A stretch of DNA of 51,953 nucleotides from Thiohalobacter sp. (GCA_026984515.1 JALSRZ010000104.1:1-51953), one strand, 5' to 3'; positions 16,802 to 25,396 are shown, counted from the stretch's first letter. Made by a program: numbers and translations. The notes: generated by a model not told the origin, from the letters alone.

Positions 16802-16926
16802 GGAGCGTAGCAGGCTGAACGCTCCCGTTCGCTAACTGGCAGAGCGGGAATTCCTCCAACCCGGTTTCCCCAAGCCGGGTATTCTTAACCCCGGTGCTTC
16901 CCCCCTTGCATTCCGGGGTTTTTTTT
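16802..16926 (+). ncRNA. Candidate small RNA with C-rich loops, polA-engB gap
   Basis: The 371 bases between polA and engB have no credible gene, but their last 125 form consecutive hairpins. The first is GGAGCGT/ACGCTCC (16802-16825), followed by a weaker stem around 16824-16848. The third is a 9-bp stem (16859-16867 with 16872-16880, one G-U pair) whose loop is exactly CCCC. The last is an AACCCCGG/CCGGGGTT terminator (16887-16920) with an inner 3-bp stem and the loop TTCCCCCCTT, followed by eight T residues (16919-16926). Exposed C runs are typical of small RNAs that pair with ribosome-binding sites. Spot 42 in E. coli and ErsA in Pseudomonas occupy the same gap, but I see no clear sequence match. 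The 5' end is undefined; nothing else is recognised in the AT-rich upstream part. Confidence 0.6.
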
Positions 16927-16927
16927 G

Positions 16928-17557
16928 TCAGAAGTTTGTTGCCGGGTGGCCCGGGTTTGTGGACAGGTCAAGCCAGTCATTCAGTACTGCCCGGGCTTCA
17001 TCCAGGCCGGTTTTCTTCAGCGCCGAAAAAAGCTGCACACTGGCCTGCGGGTGAAAGCCGGGCAGCTGGCTGCGCACCTTCAACAGGCTGCCGGCGGCAG
17101 GTCCGCGCTTCAGCTTGTCGGACTTGGTGAGCAGTATGTGGGTAGCCAGCCCGGCGTTGGCACACCAGGTCAGCATCTGCCGGTCAAAGTCGGTCAGCGG
17201 GTGGCGGCAGTCCATCAGCAGGATCAGGCCGCGCAGCGACTGGCGGACGTGCAGGTATTCGGTCAGGCTGCGCTGCCACTTCTCTTTCATGGCGACCGGC
17301 ACTTTTGCATACCCGTAGCCGGGCAGATCCACCAGGCGCTGCCGGTTGCCGAGGTCGAAGAAGTTGATCTGCTGGGTGCGGCCGGGTGTCTTGCTGGTGC
17401 GGGCCAGTGCCTTCTGACCCGAAATGGTGTTCAGGGCGCTGGACTTGCCGGCATTGGAACGCCCGGCGAAGGCCACTTCAGCGCCTTCATCGGGCGGCGC
17501 CAGACGGGTTTCCGGGACGCTGGTGAGGAAGACCGCATGACGGAAATCGATACTCAT
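16928..17557 (-). CDS. engB: Ribosome biogenesis GTP-binding protein EngB (YihA/YsxC)
   Basis: This small TRAFAC GTPase of 209 residues is needed for assembly of the large ribosomal subunit. All five G motifs are visible: GRSNAGKSS (G1), TPGRTQ (G2), DLPGYGYAK (G3), LTKSDK (G4) and FSALKK (G5). The frame extends upstream, but the ATG at 17557 gives the usual N-terminus ([13 protein letters not shown]). No ribosome site precedes it, and the leader is A-rich. The stop codon lies 2 bases from the T run of the small-RNA terminator, so the two transcripts converge. Confidence 0.95.
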   Translation of the reverse strand: MSIDFRHAVFLTSVPETRLAPPDEGAEVAFAGRSNAGKSSALNTISGQKALARTSKTPGRTQQINFFDLGNRQRLVDLPGYGYAKVPVAMKEKWQRSLTEYLHVRQSLRGLILLMDCRHPLTDFDRQMLTWCANAGLATHILLTKSDKLKRGPAAGSLLKVRSQLPGFHPQASVQLFSALKKTGLDEARAVLNDWLDLSTNPGHPATNF

Positions 17558-17593
17558 ATTTTTATTTTCGCACAGTTTTAATCCGTGTTTTGG

Positions 17594-17622
17594 TTGACCG
17601 CCTGCCAGACCACTGGTATACA
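17594..17622 (+). promoter_or_regulatory. Strong sigma-70-type promoter of the cytochrome c4 gene
   Basis: TTGACC (17594-17599), a 17-base spacer and TATACA (17617-17622) give a near-consensus promoter about 75 bases ahead of the cytochrome c4 start. It lies in the divergent gap with engB. Confidence 0.7.
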
Positions 17623-17698
17623 GATGGGCTCTTTTTCGGGTGGTGGCCACTGGCGCGGCCGGGCACCGTCGTACAGCCTTTTTGGAGATCGAATCAGC

Positions 17699-18307
17699 AT
17701 GAGCAAGTGGCTTGTTTTTACAGCGGTAATTTCATTAATGGGCGGTGTTTCCACAGTCTGGGCCGGCGGTGACGCCGCGGCCGGCAAGGAGAAGTCCGCG
17801 ACCTGCGCGGGCTGTCACGGGATGGACGGTAACAGCGCCAACCCCGAATGGCCCAAGCTGGCCGGCCAGGGTGAACGGTACATCCACAAACAGTTGCAGG
17901 ATTTCAAGGGGGGTGCGCGTAAAAATGCCACCATGGCGCCTATGGCGGCGGCCCTGGGTGAACAGGATATGTCTGATCTGGCGGCCTTTTTCTCCAGTCA
18001 GTCGGTACAGGCCGGTAGCGCGGACGAAAAGCTGGTCGACCTGGGACAGAAACTCTACCGCGGCGGTAATCCCGCCAGCGGGGTTGCTGCCTGCATTGGC
18101 TGTCACGGTCCGACCGGTGCCGGTAACCCTGCCGCCGGTTTCCCTGCGCTCAGCAGCCAGCACGCGAAATATGTCGAAAACCAGCTGAACGCCTTCAGCT
18201 CCGGTGAGCGCAGCAATGATCCCGGCAAGATGATGCGCACCATTGCCGGCAAGATGACGGAGAAGGAAATCAGGGCGGTTGCCTCCTATGTACAGGGTTT
18301 GCACTGA
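17699..18307 (+). CDS. Diheme cytochrome c4
   Basis: A 202-residue periplasmic or membrane-associated electron carrier made of two homologous class-I cytochrome domains. The signal peptide ends near WAG at residue 23. Heme sites are CAGCH at 36-40 and CIGCH at 132-136, with candidate methionine ligands in the TMAPM and [11 protein letters not shown] regions. Cytochrome c4 passes electrons from the bc1 complex to terminal oxidases, often of the cbb3 type. I chose the ATG at 17699 (GGAGA upstream) because it opens directly into the signal peptide. A strong promoter precedes it and a strong terminator follows, so it is likely a single-gene unit. Gene order with dsbA next matches Pseudomonas. Confidence 0.93.
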   Translation: MSKWLVFTAVISLMGGVSTVWAGGDAAAGKEKSATCAGCHGMDGNSANPEWPKLAGQGERYIHKQLQDFKGGARKNATMAPMAAALGEQDMSDLAAFFSSQSVQAGSADEKLVDLGQKLYRGGNPASGVAACIGCHGPTGAGNPAAGFPALSSQHAKYVENQLNAFSSGERSNDPGKMMRTIAGKMTEKEIRAVASYVQGLH

Positions 18308-18330
18308 ACCCCGGTCATCCAGCATAAAAA

Positions 18331-18352
18331 GGCGGCCTCGGGCCGCCTTTTT
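18331..18352 (+). terminator. Rho-independent terminator after cytochrome c4
   Basis: A perfect 7-bp GC stem (GGCGGCC / GGCCGCC) with a TCG loop is followed by six T residues and preceded by A residues. It separates cytochrome c4 from dsbA. Confidence 0.88.
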
Positions 18353-18460
18353 TATTGGCGCCAACGCTTCCGTTCTGTACCTGCTCCTGTTCGCCGGTCG
18401 GGTGAACTGTGCAGCTGATTCACGGTCTTATTAACTCCGGGAGGGGGGGCTGTCAGCTTC

Positions 18461-18489
18461 GGATTTTGTACGCCACCTTGTTCTATAAT
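18461..18489 (+). promoter_or_regulatory. Candidate promoter of the dsbA operon
   Basis: A perfect -10, TATAAT (18484-18489), lies 68 bases before the dsbA ATG. The expected -35 position (18461-18466) reads GGATTT, a poor match, so the promoter may depend on an activator. Confidence 0.4.
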
Positions 18490-18556
18490 TCCCCATTCGG
18501 GATATACGCCGGGCAGTCCGGCTCCCCGATACATTACGCGAGATTGGAGAAGTCGA

Positions 18557-19213
18557 ATGAAGAATGTATCTATGTCGCTGCTGTTCATGCTGCTACTGAC
18601 ACCTTTTGCCCACGCCGAATACAAGGAAGGGGTTCAGTACAAGGTGATCGAGAATGCCCAGCCGACCGCGAGTGCCGACAAGATCGAGGTGCTGGAGCTG
18701 TTCTGGTACGGTTGCCCGCATTGCTACCACCTGGAGCCGGAGCTGGAAGCCTGGCTGAAGAAAAAACCGGACGATGTCGTTTTTGTGCGCATGCCGGCGA
18801 TCCTGGGTCCTCCATGGGCCCTGCACGCGCGTGCGTTTTATACCGCCGAGCTGCTGGGTGTAACCGACAAGATACACAAGCCCCTGTTTGACCGGATCCA
18901 CAAGGATAAAAAACCGATCCGCAATGAACAGCAACTGAAAGACTTCTTTATCGAGCAGGGCGTATCTGCGGAAGATTTCGACAAGACCTATAACTCCTTT
19001 GCCGTGATTACCAAAACCAATCGTGCCAAACAGGCGGCCAGCCTGTACGGTATCAGCGGGGTGCCGACGCTGGTGGTCGATGGCAAGTACCGTACCTCCG
19101 CGCGTGAAGCCGGCAGTAACAAGGGTATACTGGAAGTGGTCGACTTCCTGGTGAAAAAGGAGCGCGAGGCGCGTGCCGCCGCAGCCGGCAAGACTCAGGC
19201 TGCAACGCAGTAG
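18557..19213 (+). CDS. dsbA: Thiol:disulfide interchange protein DsbA
   Basis: This periplasmic oxidase forms disulfide bonds in exported proteins. It has 218 residues with a 20-residue signal peptide (ending FAHA). The active site CPHC is at residues 53-56 within ELFWYGCPHCYHLEP, and the cis-proline loop reads GVPTLVV. A short alanine- and lysine-rich tail follows the fold. The ATG has GGAGA upstream. It heads a likely operon with an acetolactate synthase (35-base gap), an EEP hydrolase (7) and a diguanylate cyclase (17). Confidence 0.95.
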   Translation: MKNVSMSLLFMLLLTPFAHAEYKEGVQYKVIENAQPTASADKIEVLELFWYGCPHCYHLEPELEAWLKKKPDDVVFVRMPAILGPPWALHARAFYTAELLGVTDKIHKPLFDRIHKDKKPIRNEQQLKDFFIEQGVSAEDFDKTYNSFAVITKTNRAKQAASLYGISGVPTLVVDGKYRTSAREAGSNKGILEVVDFLVKKEREARAAAAGKTQAATQ

Positions 19214-19248
19214 CCGGCCCTGGTGTCACGCCTTGCAAGGGAACATGA

Positions 19249-20880
19249 ATGAACGCAGCCCGGCTGTTTGTGAAGTGCCTGGAAAACGAGGGTGTGGAAT
19301 TCATCTTCGGCATTCCGGGGGAAGAGAACCTGGACCTCATGGATGCGCTGCTCGATTCCGGTATCCGCTTTATCACTACCCGTCACGAACAGGGCGCGGC
19401 CTTCATGGCGGATGTCTACGGACGTCTTACCGGCCGGGCCGGCGTCTGCCTGTCGACGCTGGGGCCGGGTGCAACCAACCTGGTCACGGGTGTTGCCGAC
19501 GCTAATCTTGATCACGCGCCGCTGGTAGCGATTGCCGGCCAGGCCGGTACCAACCGACTGCACAAGGAGTCGCACCAGGTGCTGGACCTGGAGCAGATGT
19601 TCCGGCCGGTTACCAAGTATACGTCGCGGGTGCTGTCGCCCGGGGTGATACCGGAAGTGGTACGCAAGGCTTTCAAGATTGCGCAGTCGGAAAAGACCGG
19701 TGCAGCCTTTATCGAGTTTCCCGAAGACGTGGCCAAGCTGCCGGTGGAGTCTGCACCGCTGCCGGTCAACCGGCCGTACCCCCCGGAACCCCCGCAGCAA
19801 CAGGTGGAGCGGGCCGCGCGGCTGATTTCCGAGGCGCGCAATCCCATGATACTGGCCGGTAACGGCGTGGTGCGCAGCGGTGCCTGGAAACACCTCGCCG
19901 AGTTTGCCGAACAGCTCAACATCCCGGTCGCCAATACCTTCATGGCAAAGGGTGTCGTGCCGTTCCGCAACCGTACCTCGCTGGCCAGCGCCGGGCTGCA
20001 GGCGAATGACTACATCAGTATCGGCTTCAGTCGTGCAGACGTGATCCTGTGCATTGGCTACGACCTGGTCGAGTATCACCCCTACCTCTGGCACCCCACG
20101 CGCGATCGTTCCATTATCCATATAGACCACACCCAGGCCGAAGTGGACGAGCACTACAACGTGACGGTCGGCGTGCTGGGTGATATCAGGCACAGCCTGA
20201 TGCGCATTGCCGAACTCGCCACACCGCACCAGGGACATGTAATGCGTCCGCTGCGCGATGCCCTGATCGAGGAGATGAAGCAGCACCGTGACGATCCCGG
20301 TTTTCCCGTCAAGCCGCAGAAAATCATCTGGGACCTGCGTACCGTGCTGGCGCTGGACGATATCGTCATCTGCGACGTGGGGGCGCACAAAATGTGGATG
20401 GCACGCATGTTCCGTTGCGAGTATCCCAATACCTGCATCATTTCCAACGGTTTTGCCAGCATGGGTATCGCGGTACCGGGTGCGATTGCGGCAAAAATGG
20501 TCGCCCCGGACCGGGCGGTAGTGGCGGTTACCGGTGATGCCGGTTTCCTGATGAATTCCCAGGAAATCGAGACGGCCATGCGCCTGAAGATCGCCATCGT
20601 CATCCTGGTCTGGAATGATGCCGGTTATGGCCTGATCGAATGGAAACAGATGGAGCAGTTCCAGCGTACTTCAAACGTGGATTTCAGTAACCCCGATTTC
20701 GTGGCCTATGCCGAGTCTTTCGGCGCCAGGGGCTACCGGGTCACCGGGCCGGGCCAGCTGGAGAGTATACTCAAGGATGCGCTGGCACAGCCGACGCTTA
20801 GTATTATCGATTGCCCGGTCGATTACAGCGAGAACCTTAAATTGACAGAGCAACTGGGTAACCTGGTTTGCCCCATATAA
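19249..20880 (+). CDS. Acetolactate synthase-like thiamine diphosphate enzyme (AlsS type)
   Basis: A 543-residue cytoplasmic enzyme of the acetolactate synthase large-subunit family, which condenses two pyruvates to acetolactate. The catalytic glutamate is in TRHEQGAAF (E47). The middle block IGYDLVEYHPYLW and the pair CDVGAHKMWMARMFR and DYSENLKL resemble Bacillus AlsS, the catabolic FAD-independent branch, more than biosynthetic IlvB. The diphosphate motif reads GDA near residue 429 where the family usually has GDG, followed by the expected ND. No regulatory subunit (ilvH) or acetolactate decarboxylase (alsD) is nearby. AAGGGA sits 6 bases before the ATG. It is inserted between dsbA and the EEP gene, which adjoin each other in Pseudomonas. 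Another pyruvate-using carboligase activity is possible. Confidence 0.8.
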   Translation: MNAARLFVKCLENEGVEFIFGIPGEENLDLMDALLDSGIRFITTRHEQGAAFMADVYGRLTGRAGVCLSTLGPGATNLVTGVADANLDHAPLVAIAGQAGTNRLHKESHQVLDLEQMFRPVTKYTSRVLSPGVIPEVVRKAFKIAQSEKTGAAFIEFPEDVAKLPVESAPLPVNRPYPPEPPQQQVERAARLISEARNPMILAGNGVVRSGAWKHLAEFAEQLNIPVANTFMAKGVVPFRNRTSLASAGLQANDYISIGFSRADVILCIGYDLVEYHPYLWHPTRDRSIIHIDHTQAEVDEHYNVTVGVLGDIRHSLMRIAELATPHQGHVMRPLRDALIEEMKQHRDDPGFPVKPQKIIWDLRTVLALDDIVICDVGAHKMWMARMFRCEYPNTCIISNGFASMGIAVPGAIAAKMVAPDRAVVAVTGDAGFLMNSQEIETAMRLKIAIVILVWNDAGYGLIEWKQMEQFQRTSNVDFSNPDFVAYAESFGARGYRVTGPGQLESILKDALAQPTLSIIDCPVDYSENLKLTEQLGNLVCPI

Positions 20881-20887
20881 CAGAAAG

Positions 20888-21688
20888 ATGCCAACTACAG
20901 CGAATGCCAAGCGACTTCAGCACGCCCCGAACCGTACCCTGCGGTTGCTGAGCTATAACATACAGATCGGTATCCGGACGCGGCGCTACGGGCAGTACCT
21001 GACCCACAGCTGGAAACACGTCATCAATCACCCGCAGCGGTTCGATAACCTGGATCGTATCGCGAACCTGATGCGTGAATACGACGTGGTGGGTGTTCAG
21101 GAGGCCGATGCCGGCAGTGCGCGCAGCGGCTTTGTGAATATCACCCAGTACCTGGCGGCCAGTGCAGGGTTCCCGTTCTGGGACGACCAGACCAACCGGC
21201 GCATCGGGCGGTTTGCGCAGCACAGCCTGGGTGTGCTGAGCCGTTACAGGCCCAGCGGCATCACCGAACACAAACTGCCGGGACGCATCCCGGGGCGGGG
21301 TGCTCTGGCGGTGCGCTTTGGCGACGGTGCCGAGTCACTGGTCATCCTGATCGTACATCTGGCACTGAGCCGGCGCGGTCGCATGAGCCAGCTGGATTTT
21401 ATCGGTGACCTGGTGAATGACTACCGGCACGTGGTGCTGATGGGTGATATGAACTGCCGCTCGCAAAGCGAAGAAATGGAGTTGTTGCTCAACAAGACCC
21501 TGATGAGCGAACCACTGCACGGCCTGAACACCTTCCCCAGCTGGCGGCCCAGGCGCAACATCGACCATATCCTCGTGACGCCCACCGTGGAAGTGGAGCG
21601 CGCTGAAGTGCTCGACTACCCCTTGTCAGACCACCTGCCGGTGTCCATGGAAGTAGTGTTGCCAGAGAGCGTGGAACTCAGAACCTGA
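20888..21688 (+). CDS. Endonuclease/exonuclease/phosphatase (EEP) family protein
   Basis: A 266-residue metal-dependent phosphoesterase of the EEP fold (DNase I/APE1 superfamily). Visible landmarks are LLSYNIQIG with its asparagine, VGVQEAD with the metal-binding glutamate, HLALSRRGRMSQL, the D-N pair in MGDMNCRS, NIDHIL, and the terminal histidine of SDHLPV. The substrate is not known; nucleic acid or phospholipid are both possible. No signal peptide is seen. It lies 7 bases after the acetolactate synthase gene and 17 before the diguanylate cyclase gene; the EEP-GGDEF pair is also adjacent in Pseudomonas, which suggests a lasting functional link. Confidence 0.83.
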   Translation: MPTTANAKRLQHAPNRTLRLLSYNIQIGIRTRRYGQYLTHSWKHVINHPQRFDNLDRIANLMREYDVVGVQEADAGSARSGFVNITQYLAASAGFPFWDDQTNRRIGRFAQHSLGVLSRYRPSGITEHKLPGRIPGRGALAVRFGDGAESLVILIVHLALSRRGRMSQLDFIGDLVNDYRHVVLMGDMNCRSQSEEMELLLNKTLMSEPLHGLNTFPSWRPRRNIDHILVTPTVEVERAEVLDYPLSDHLPVSMEVVLPESVELRT

Positions 21689-21705
21689 CCGGAAGGATAC
21701 GCAAC

Positions 21706-23355
21706 GTGGATATTGATGACGTCGTGCAGGAAGCCGGGCAATGGAAGCAGAAATACTTTACCCAGCTCGAGGAAGCGGAACGCAGGGAAAAGGAGTGGAA
21801 CGAAGCCGATGAGCTGCTGCGCAAAACCGTCTCCCGGCTGACTCTCGCGGCCGACGGCCTGGACGACGCGCTGGACAGGCAGTTGCGCGAGCTGCGCAAT
21901 GCGATCCGCGATCGCGCTACCACCCTGCAACTACGCACGCTTATCGACGAGATGTCGCGTACCCTGGTGCGTCTCGATAACGAGCGGGTTGAGAAGCAGC
22001 CGGCAGCCGATTCCGTTCCCCTGCTGGATCTGCTCGACGCACTGACGCTTCCCAAAGATGCGCGTCGCAAGGCCGATGCACTGAAGAAGCAGCTGGAATC
22101 GCACGCGATCGATGAACGCGCAGCCGCTCAGTCTGTTGCCAGACTGATCCAGGCTGTGCTGGTACAGGTATCCGGTGAAGGTGGACAGGCGGACAGGCAG
22201 GTGGCGCGTTCCGGTCTGTTGCAGCGACTGTTTGGTGCCTCGGAGAGTAACGACACAACCGCGCCCGCCAACCGTGGCAGCCGACGGGTGCAGGAGGCGC
22301 CGCGGCAGACACCGGAGAGTGTTCGAGCCGTGCTGTTGCGGTTGCTGGAGTGCCTGTCATTGCCGCCGGAACTGGTCGACCGGGTGCGTGATATTCGCAG
22401 CGGGATCGAGGCCACCGGGGAAGGCGAATCCTGGGACGGCATACTGGAACAGATCGCGGACCTGGTCCAGGTGATACGCGCCCGCACGCTGGAGGAAAAA
22501 CAGGGTGTGGAAGAATTCCTGGTGCAGCTGGGGGAGCGCTTCCAGGAGGTCAACCGCCAGTTGCAGGAAAGTGGTCACCACTACGATGAGGCGCTGCAGG
22601 CGGGAGAACAGCTGGACTCCGATGTAAAAGCCGGCATGGCCGGGATCGGTGACAGCGTTCGTGACGCCACCGATTTTGAACACCTCAGGCAGGACATACA
22701 GGCCCACGTCGATGCCGTGATCACGCACCTGGACAGGCACCGCGAAGTCGAAAAGCAGCGCTACGAACAGGCCAAGACACAGATCGTCTCCATGAGTGAT
22801 CGTTTGCTTGAACTGGAGAACGAGACCGCGGAGCTGCGTTCACGGGTAAAGCAGGAGCGTAACCAGGCCAAGATGGACCCGCTGACCGGTATCCCCAACC
22901 GGCTGGCTTACGAGGAGCGGCTGGAGCAGGAAGTGGCGCGCTGGAAACGCTTTGCGACACCGCTGGTACTGGTGATGTGGGATATCGATCTTTTCAAGGA
23001 AGTGAACGATCAGTTTGGCCACCGTGCGGGCGACAAGGTGTTGCGCACCATAGCGCGTACCCTGGAACGCGGTATTCGCGAAACCGACTTTGTGGCCCGC
23101 TATGGTGGTGAAGAGTTCGTGCAACTCATGACCGGGTCTTCGCTACAGGAGTGTCTGCAGGTCGCAGAAAAGCTCAGGGAATCGATCCAGGAGACCGGGT
23201 TTCACTTTCGTGACCAGGCCATTACCATCACCGCTTCCTGCGGGCTGGCCGAATTTCGTGAGGGTGACAGCACCGGGTCCTGGTTTGAGCGCGCAGACAG
23301 AGCCCTGTACCGGGCCAAGCAGGAAGGCCGCAACCGCTGCGTGCTGGCCACGTAA
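21706..23355 (+). CDS. Coiled-coil diguanylate cyclase (GGEEF)
   Basis: A 549-residue soluble protein. The first 385 residues are charged and mostly helical, with heptad-like stretches (WKQKYFTQLEEAERREKEW near residue 9, EKQRYEQAKTQIVSM near 349), and contain no recognised sensor fold. The C-terminal GGDEF domain has the active motif ARYGGEEF near 464-471, and an RETD inhibitory site lies five residues before it, so synthesis of c-di-GMP with product inhibition is expected. The start is a GTG with GGAAGGA 8 bases upstream. In position it matches the Pseudomonas GGDEF gene beside the EEP-dsbA-c4 cluster. It converges on the DUF5666 gene. Confidence 0.92.
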   Translation: MDIDDVVQEAGQWKQKYFTQLEEAERREKEWNEADELLRKTVSRLTLAADGLDDALDRQLRELRNAIRDRATTLQLRTLIDEMSRTLVRLDNERVEKQPAADSVPLLDLLDALTLPKDARRKADALKKQLESHAIDERAAAQSVARLIQAVLVQVSGEGGQADRQVARSGLLQRLFGASESNDTTAPANRGSRRVQEAPRQTPESVRAVLLRLLECLSLPPELVDRVRDIRSGIEATGEGESWDGILEQIADLVQVIRARTLEEKQGVEEFLVQLGERFQEVNRQLQESGHHYDEALQAGEQLDSDVKAGMAGIGDSVRDATDFEHLRQDIQAHVDAVITHLDRHREVEKQRYEQAKTQIVSMSDRLLELENETAELRSRVKQERNQAKMDPLTGIPNRLAYEERLEQEVARWKRFATPLVLVMWDIDLFKEVNDQFGHRAGDKVLRTIARTLERGIRETDFVARYGGEEFVQLMTGSSLQECLQVAEKLRESIQETGFHFRDQAITITASCGLAEFREGDSTGSWFERADRALYRAKQEGRNRCVLAT

Positions 23356-23375
23356 CGCAAGCGGCACACTGCCTG

Positions 23376-24377
23376 TCAGTTTTTCAGTTCCACCTTTTCG
23401 GCATTCAGTATGCCACTGACCAGCATCCCCTCGACCTCGACACGCAGGTCATCTCCCAGCACCAGACCGGCCGGTTCGAATGTCGCGCCGGACGCATTCA
23501 CGCGGGTGCCGGAAACCCGGAAACTGCTGTTATCCGTGAAGTCGGAAATGAAGCCTTCGATACTGGCTTCGCCATCGCCGGAGTCGATGTTCTTTTCCGC
23601 CTGTTTGATACGGGTCGCATCGATCCGGGCGGGGTTACTTCCAAGCAGTGTTCCCTTTATTTCCACCGCAAAGGTATCGTTTACCCGGCCGCCGGGTAGC
23701 TCACTCAGGTCGGTTCCGGGCAGGATATTCACGGTTACGCCATCCAGCATGAAGCTTTGACCGACTCCCGCATCGGTACCCGTAGCCGGGACGCCCTTGA
23801 TTTCGACTTCGCTGTTACCCGGGTTCAGGTCGTCTGTTTTCTCGATGTAGGTGGCGACCAGTGTGCCGGCACTGTCGAACAGGCCGCTGAGTTCCACCAC
23901 ATCACCGTCGGCGAGGGTGGCAAAGCTGAAGCCCGGTGCGTTGCTGTCGTCGAAAGAGGTTCCGGCAACGTCCACCACCGCGTTCGTGCCGAATATTGTA
24001 AAGGTTTTCTTCAGGCCGCCGGACAGGGTCGACAGATTGCTGACCGGACCCTTGATTTCATTGTCGTAGATGACCCGTGTTGCGGTCCCGACCGTACCGT
24101 CGTCGCTGGCGGTCAGGGTGACCACCATGCCGATACGCAGGTCGGCCTGGCTCAGCGCCGGGCTGCTGTCGTCATTGATGCTGATGGCGGCATTGTCGAT
24201 GTCGTATTCGACGCCGTTGACAAAAATACTGCCAAAACCGGTAATGGTGCCACTGACGGTTTTTCCGGTGCCGCCGATGCCGGCCAGCGTGGAGCCGCCG
24301 CCACCACCACCGCAGCCAGTAGACAGGGTAATGATGGCCAGCAGGCCGGCCAGGATTGTTCTGTTGACCAGAGTCAT
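23376..24377 (-). CDS. DUF5666 domain lipoprotein
   Basis: A 333-residue predicted lipoprotein. The signal peptide ends in the lipobox LSTGC, and the cysteine is followed by six glycines, a flexible tether often seen on surface lipoproteins. The rest consists of repeated beta-rich modules with a recurring pattern (SGTITGFGSIFVNGVEYD, DLRIGMVVTLTAS, VEIKGV, LGDDLRVEVEGMLVSG), typical of DUF5666 proteins. The function is unknown. The start overlaps the stop of the DUF6502 gene by 4 bases (ATGA) and has GGAGGA 7 bases upstream, so the two are translated together. Confidence 0.82.
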   Translation of the reverse strand: MTLVNRTILAGLLAIITLSTGCGGGGGGSTLAGIGGTGKTVSGTITGFGSIFVNGVEYDIDNAAISINDDSSPALSQADLRIGMVVTLTASDDGTVGTATRVIYDNEIKGPVSNLSTLSGGLKKTFTIFGTNAVVDVAGTSFDDSNAPGFSFATLADGDVVELSGLFDSAGTLVATYIEKTDDLNPGNSEVEIKGVPATGTDAGVGQSFMLDGVTVNILPGTDLSELPGGRVNDTFAVEIKGTLLGSNPARIDATRIKQAEKNIDSGDGEASIEGFISDFTDNSSFRVSGTRVNASGATFEPAGLVLGDDLRVEVEGMLVSGILNAEKVELKN

Positions 24378-25198
24378 GTCGAGTCCTCCTCACTGCGGGA
24401 CTTTTCGTAATAGTAGATACCAAGGCTCACGTAGCGGCCCGCTGGCGAGTCCGGGTCTGCAGCGTCGACCTCGTGTGCGGTCAGCCAGGTGTCCAGTGCC
24501 TCCAGCAGAGCCTGTGATTTTTTCGCCGAAAGTTTGCGGAAGGCAGGCAGGGCATCCGGGTCGACGCGCGGGTTGGAAACCTTGCGCTGGTAACGCAGCG
24601 CCGGCTCGTCGCTGACCAGGTTGTGGTCGATGGTGGCGATGAGTTCGGCGGCGTCGCTGCCGAGAATACGGAGTTTTTCCGTCGCATCGTTACCCGGGAC
24701 GTAGGCATGCTGGACCAGGCGCACCTGGTTGCCGTCTTTCTCGATGCTGGAGGCACTGTTGAGTACGGCCAGCATCGAGCGCGTGGTTACGTCGCCACTG
24801 TATTTTTTTACCAGCGTGGAGAAGGAGCCGGAGTCGCCGTCGACCGGCAGTACGGCGGGCCGGCCCTGCACATCCTGGAACTCCGGGTCATTGACCCAGC
24901 CGGAGATGACGCGCACCGCCCGGTTGTACCGTTGTTCGTTCTCTCCGGTGTCGGACTGCTGTAATTCGTGCAGGCGTTTGGCTTCCTTGCGCGTCAGACC
25001 GGTCAGGGCGGATACCCGCGATATGGTCTGTTTCTTTTTGTCGGGCGCGAATTCCTCGAAGGCCACGTCCACGTAGGTTTTCTTGGCCAGTTCGGCGAAA
25101 CTGCCGTAGGCAATTCCGTTGCGCAGCAGGATCCTGACCAGCGGCCGGAGCAGGGTCAATACCGCGGCGGACAGGGTTTGTTGAAGTGTTTCAGCCAT
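24374..25198 (-). CDS. DUF6502 family protein
   Basis: A 274-residue cytoplasmic protein, helical by composition. The N-terminal half (LRPLVRILLRNGIAYGSFAELAKKTYVDVA, then SRVSALTGLTRKEAKRLHEL) reads like a winged or plain helix-turn-helix region, so a DNA-binding role is possible. This layout matches DUF6502, a family I know mainly as the partner of DUF5666 lipoproteins; the pairing is seen here as a 4-base overlap. No enzyme motif is visible. A near-consensus promoter sits so close to the ATG that the mRNA would have almost no leader. Confidence 0.75.
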   Translation of the reverse strand: MAETLQQTLSAAVLTLLRPLVRILLRNGIAYGSFAELAKKTYVDVAFEEFAPDKKKQTISRVSALTGLTRKEAKRLHELQQSDTGENEQRYNRAVRVISGWVNDPEFQDVQGRPAVLPVDGDSGSFSTLVKKYSGDVTTRSMLAVLNSASSIEKDGNQVRLVQHAYVPGNDATEKLRILGSDAAELIATIDHNLVSDEPALRYQRKVSNPRVDPDALPAFRKLSAKKSQALLEALDTWLTAHEVDAADPDSPAGRYVSLGIYYYEKSRSEEDST

Positions 25199-25206
25199 GT
25201 TTGGGA

Positions 25207-25234
25207 CTCTATTCCCAATTAAAAATATGTCAAG
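25207..25234 (-). promoter_or_regulatory. Near-consensus promoter of the DUF6502-DUF5666 operon
   Basis: Read on the minus strand, TTGACA (25229-25234), a 16-base spacer and TAGAGT (25207-25212) precede the ATG at 25198 by 8 bases. Transcription would start 1-3 bases before the ATG, which has no nearby ribosome site, so the transcript may be leaderless. Confidence 0.62.
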
Positions 25235-25396
25235 AGATTGGCGTCTTATTTTAGAGATTTATTGTCAATCGCTACCGGATTTTGGCTTCCCGTCGTGGTT
25301 TTGTAAATAATAAAGCTTTCATTAAATATAGTGTATACCATAAATAATGCCTGATCTGTCTGCGGATTCGGGGGTTAGCGGCACGCTATCGCCGGA

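Noticed and set aside
16557..16927. Spot 42 itself
   Set aside because: The position fits but I see no resemblance to the E. coli Spot 42 sequence beyond a terminator, so only a positional analogue is claimed.
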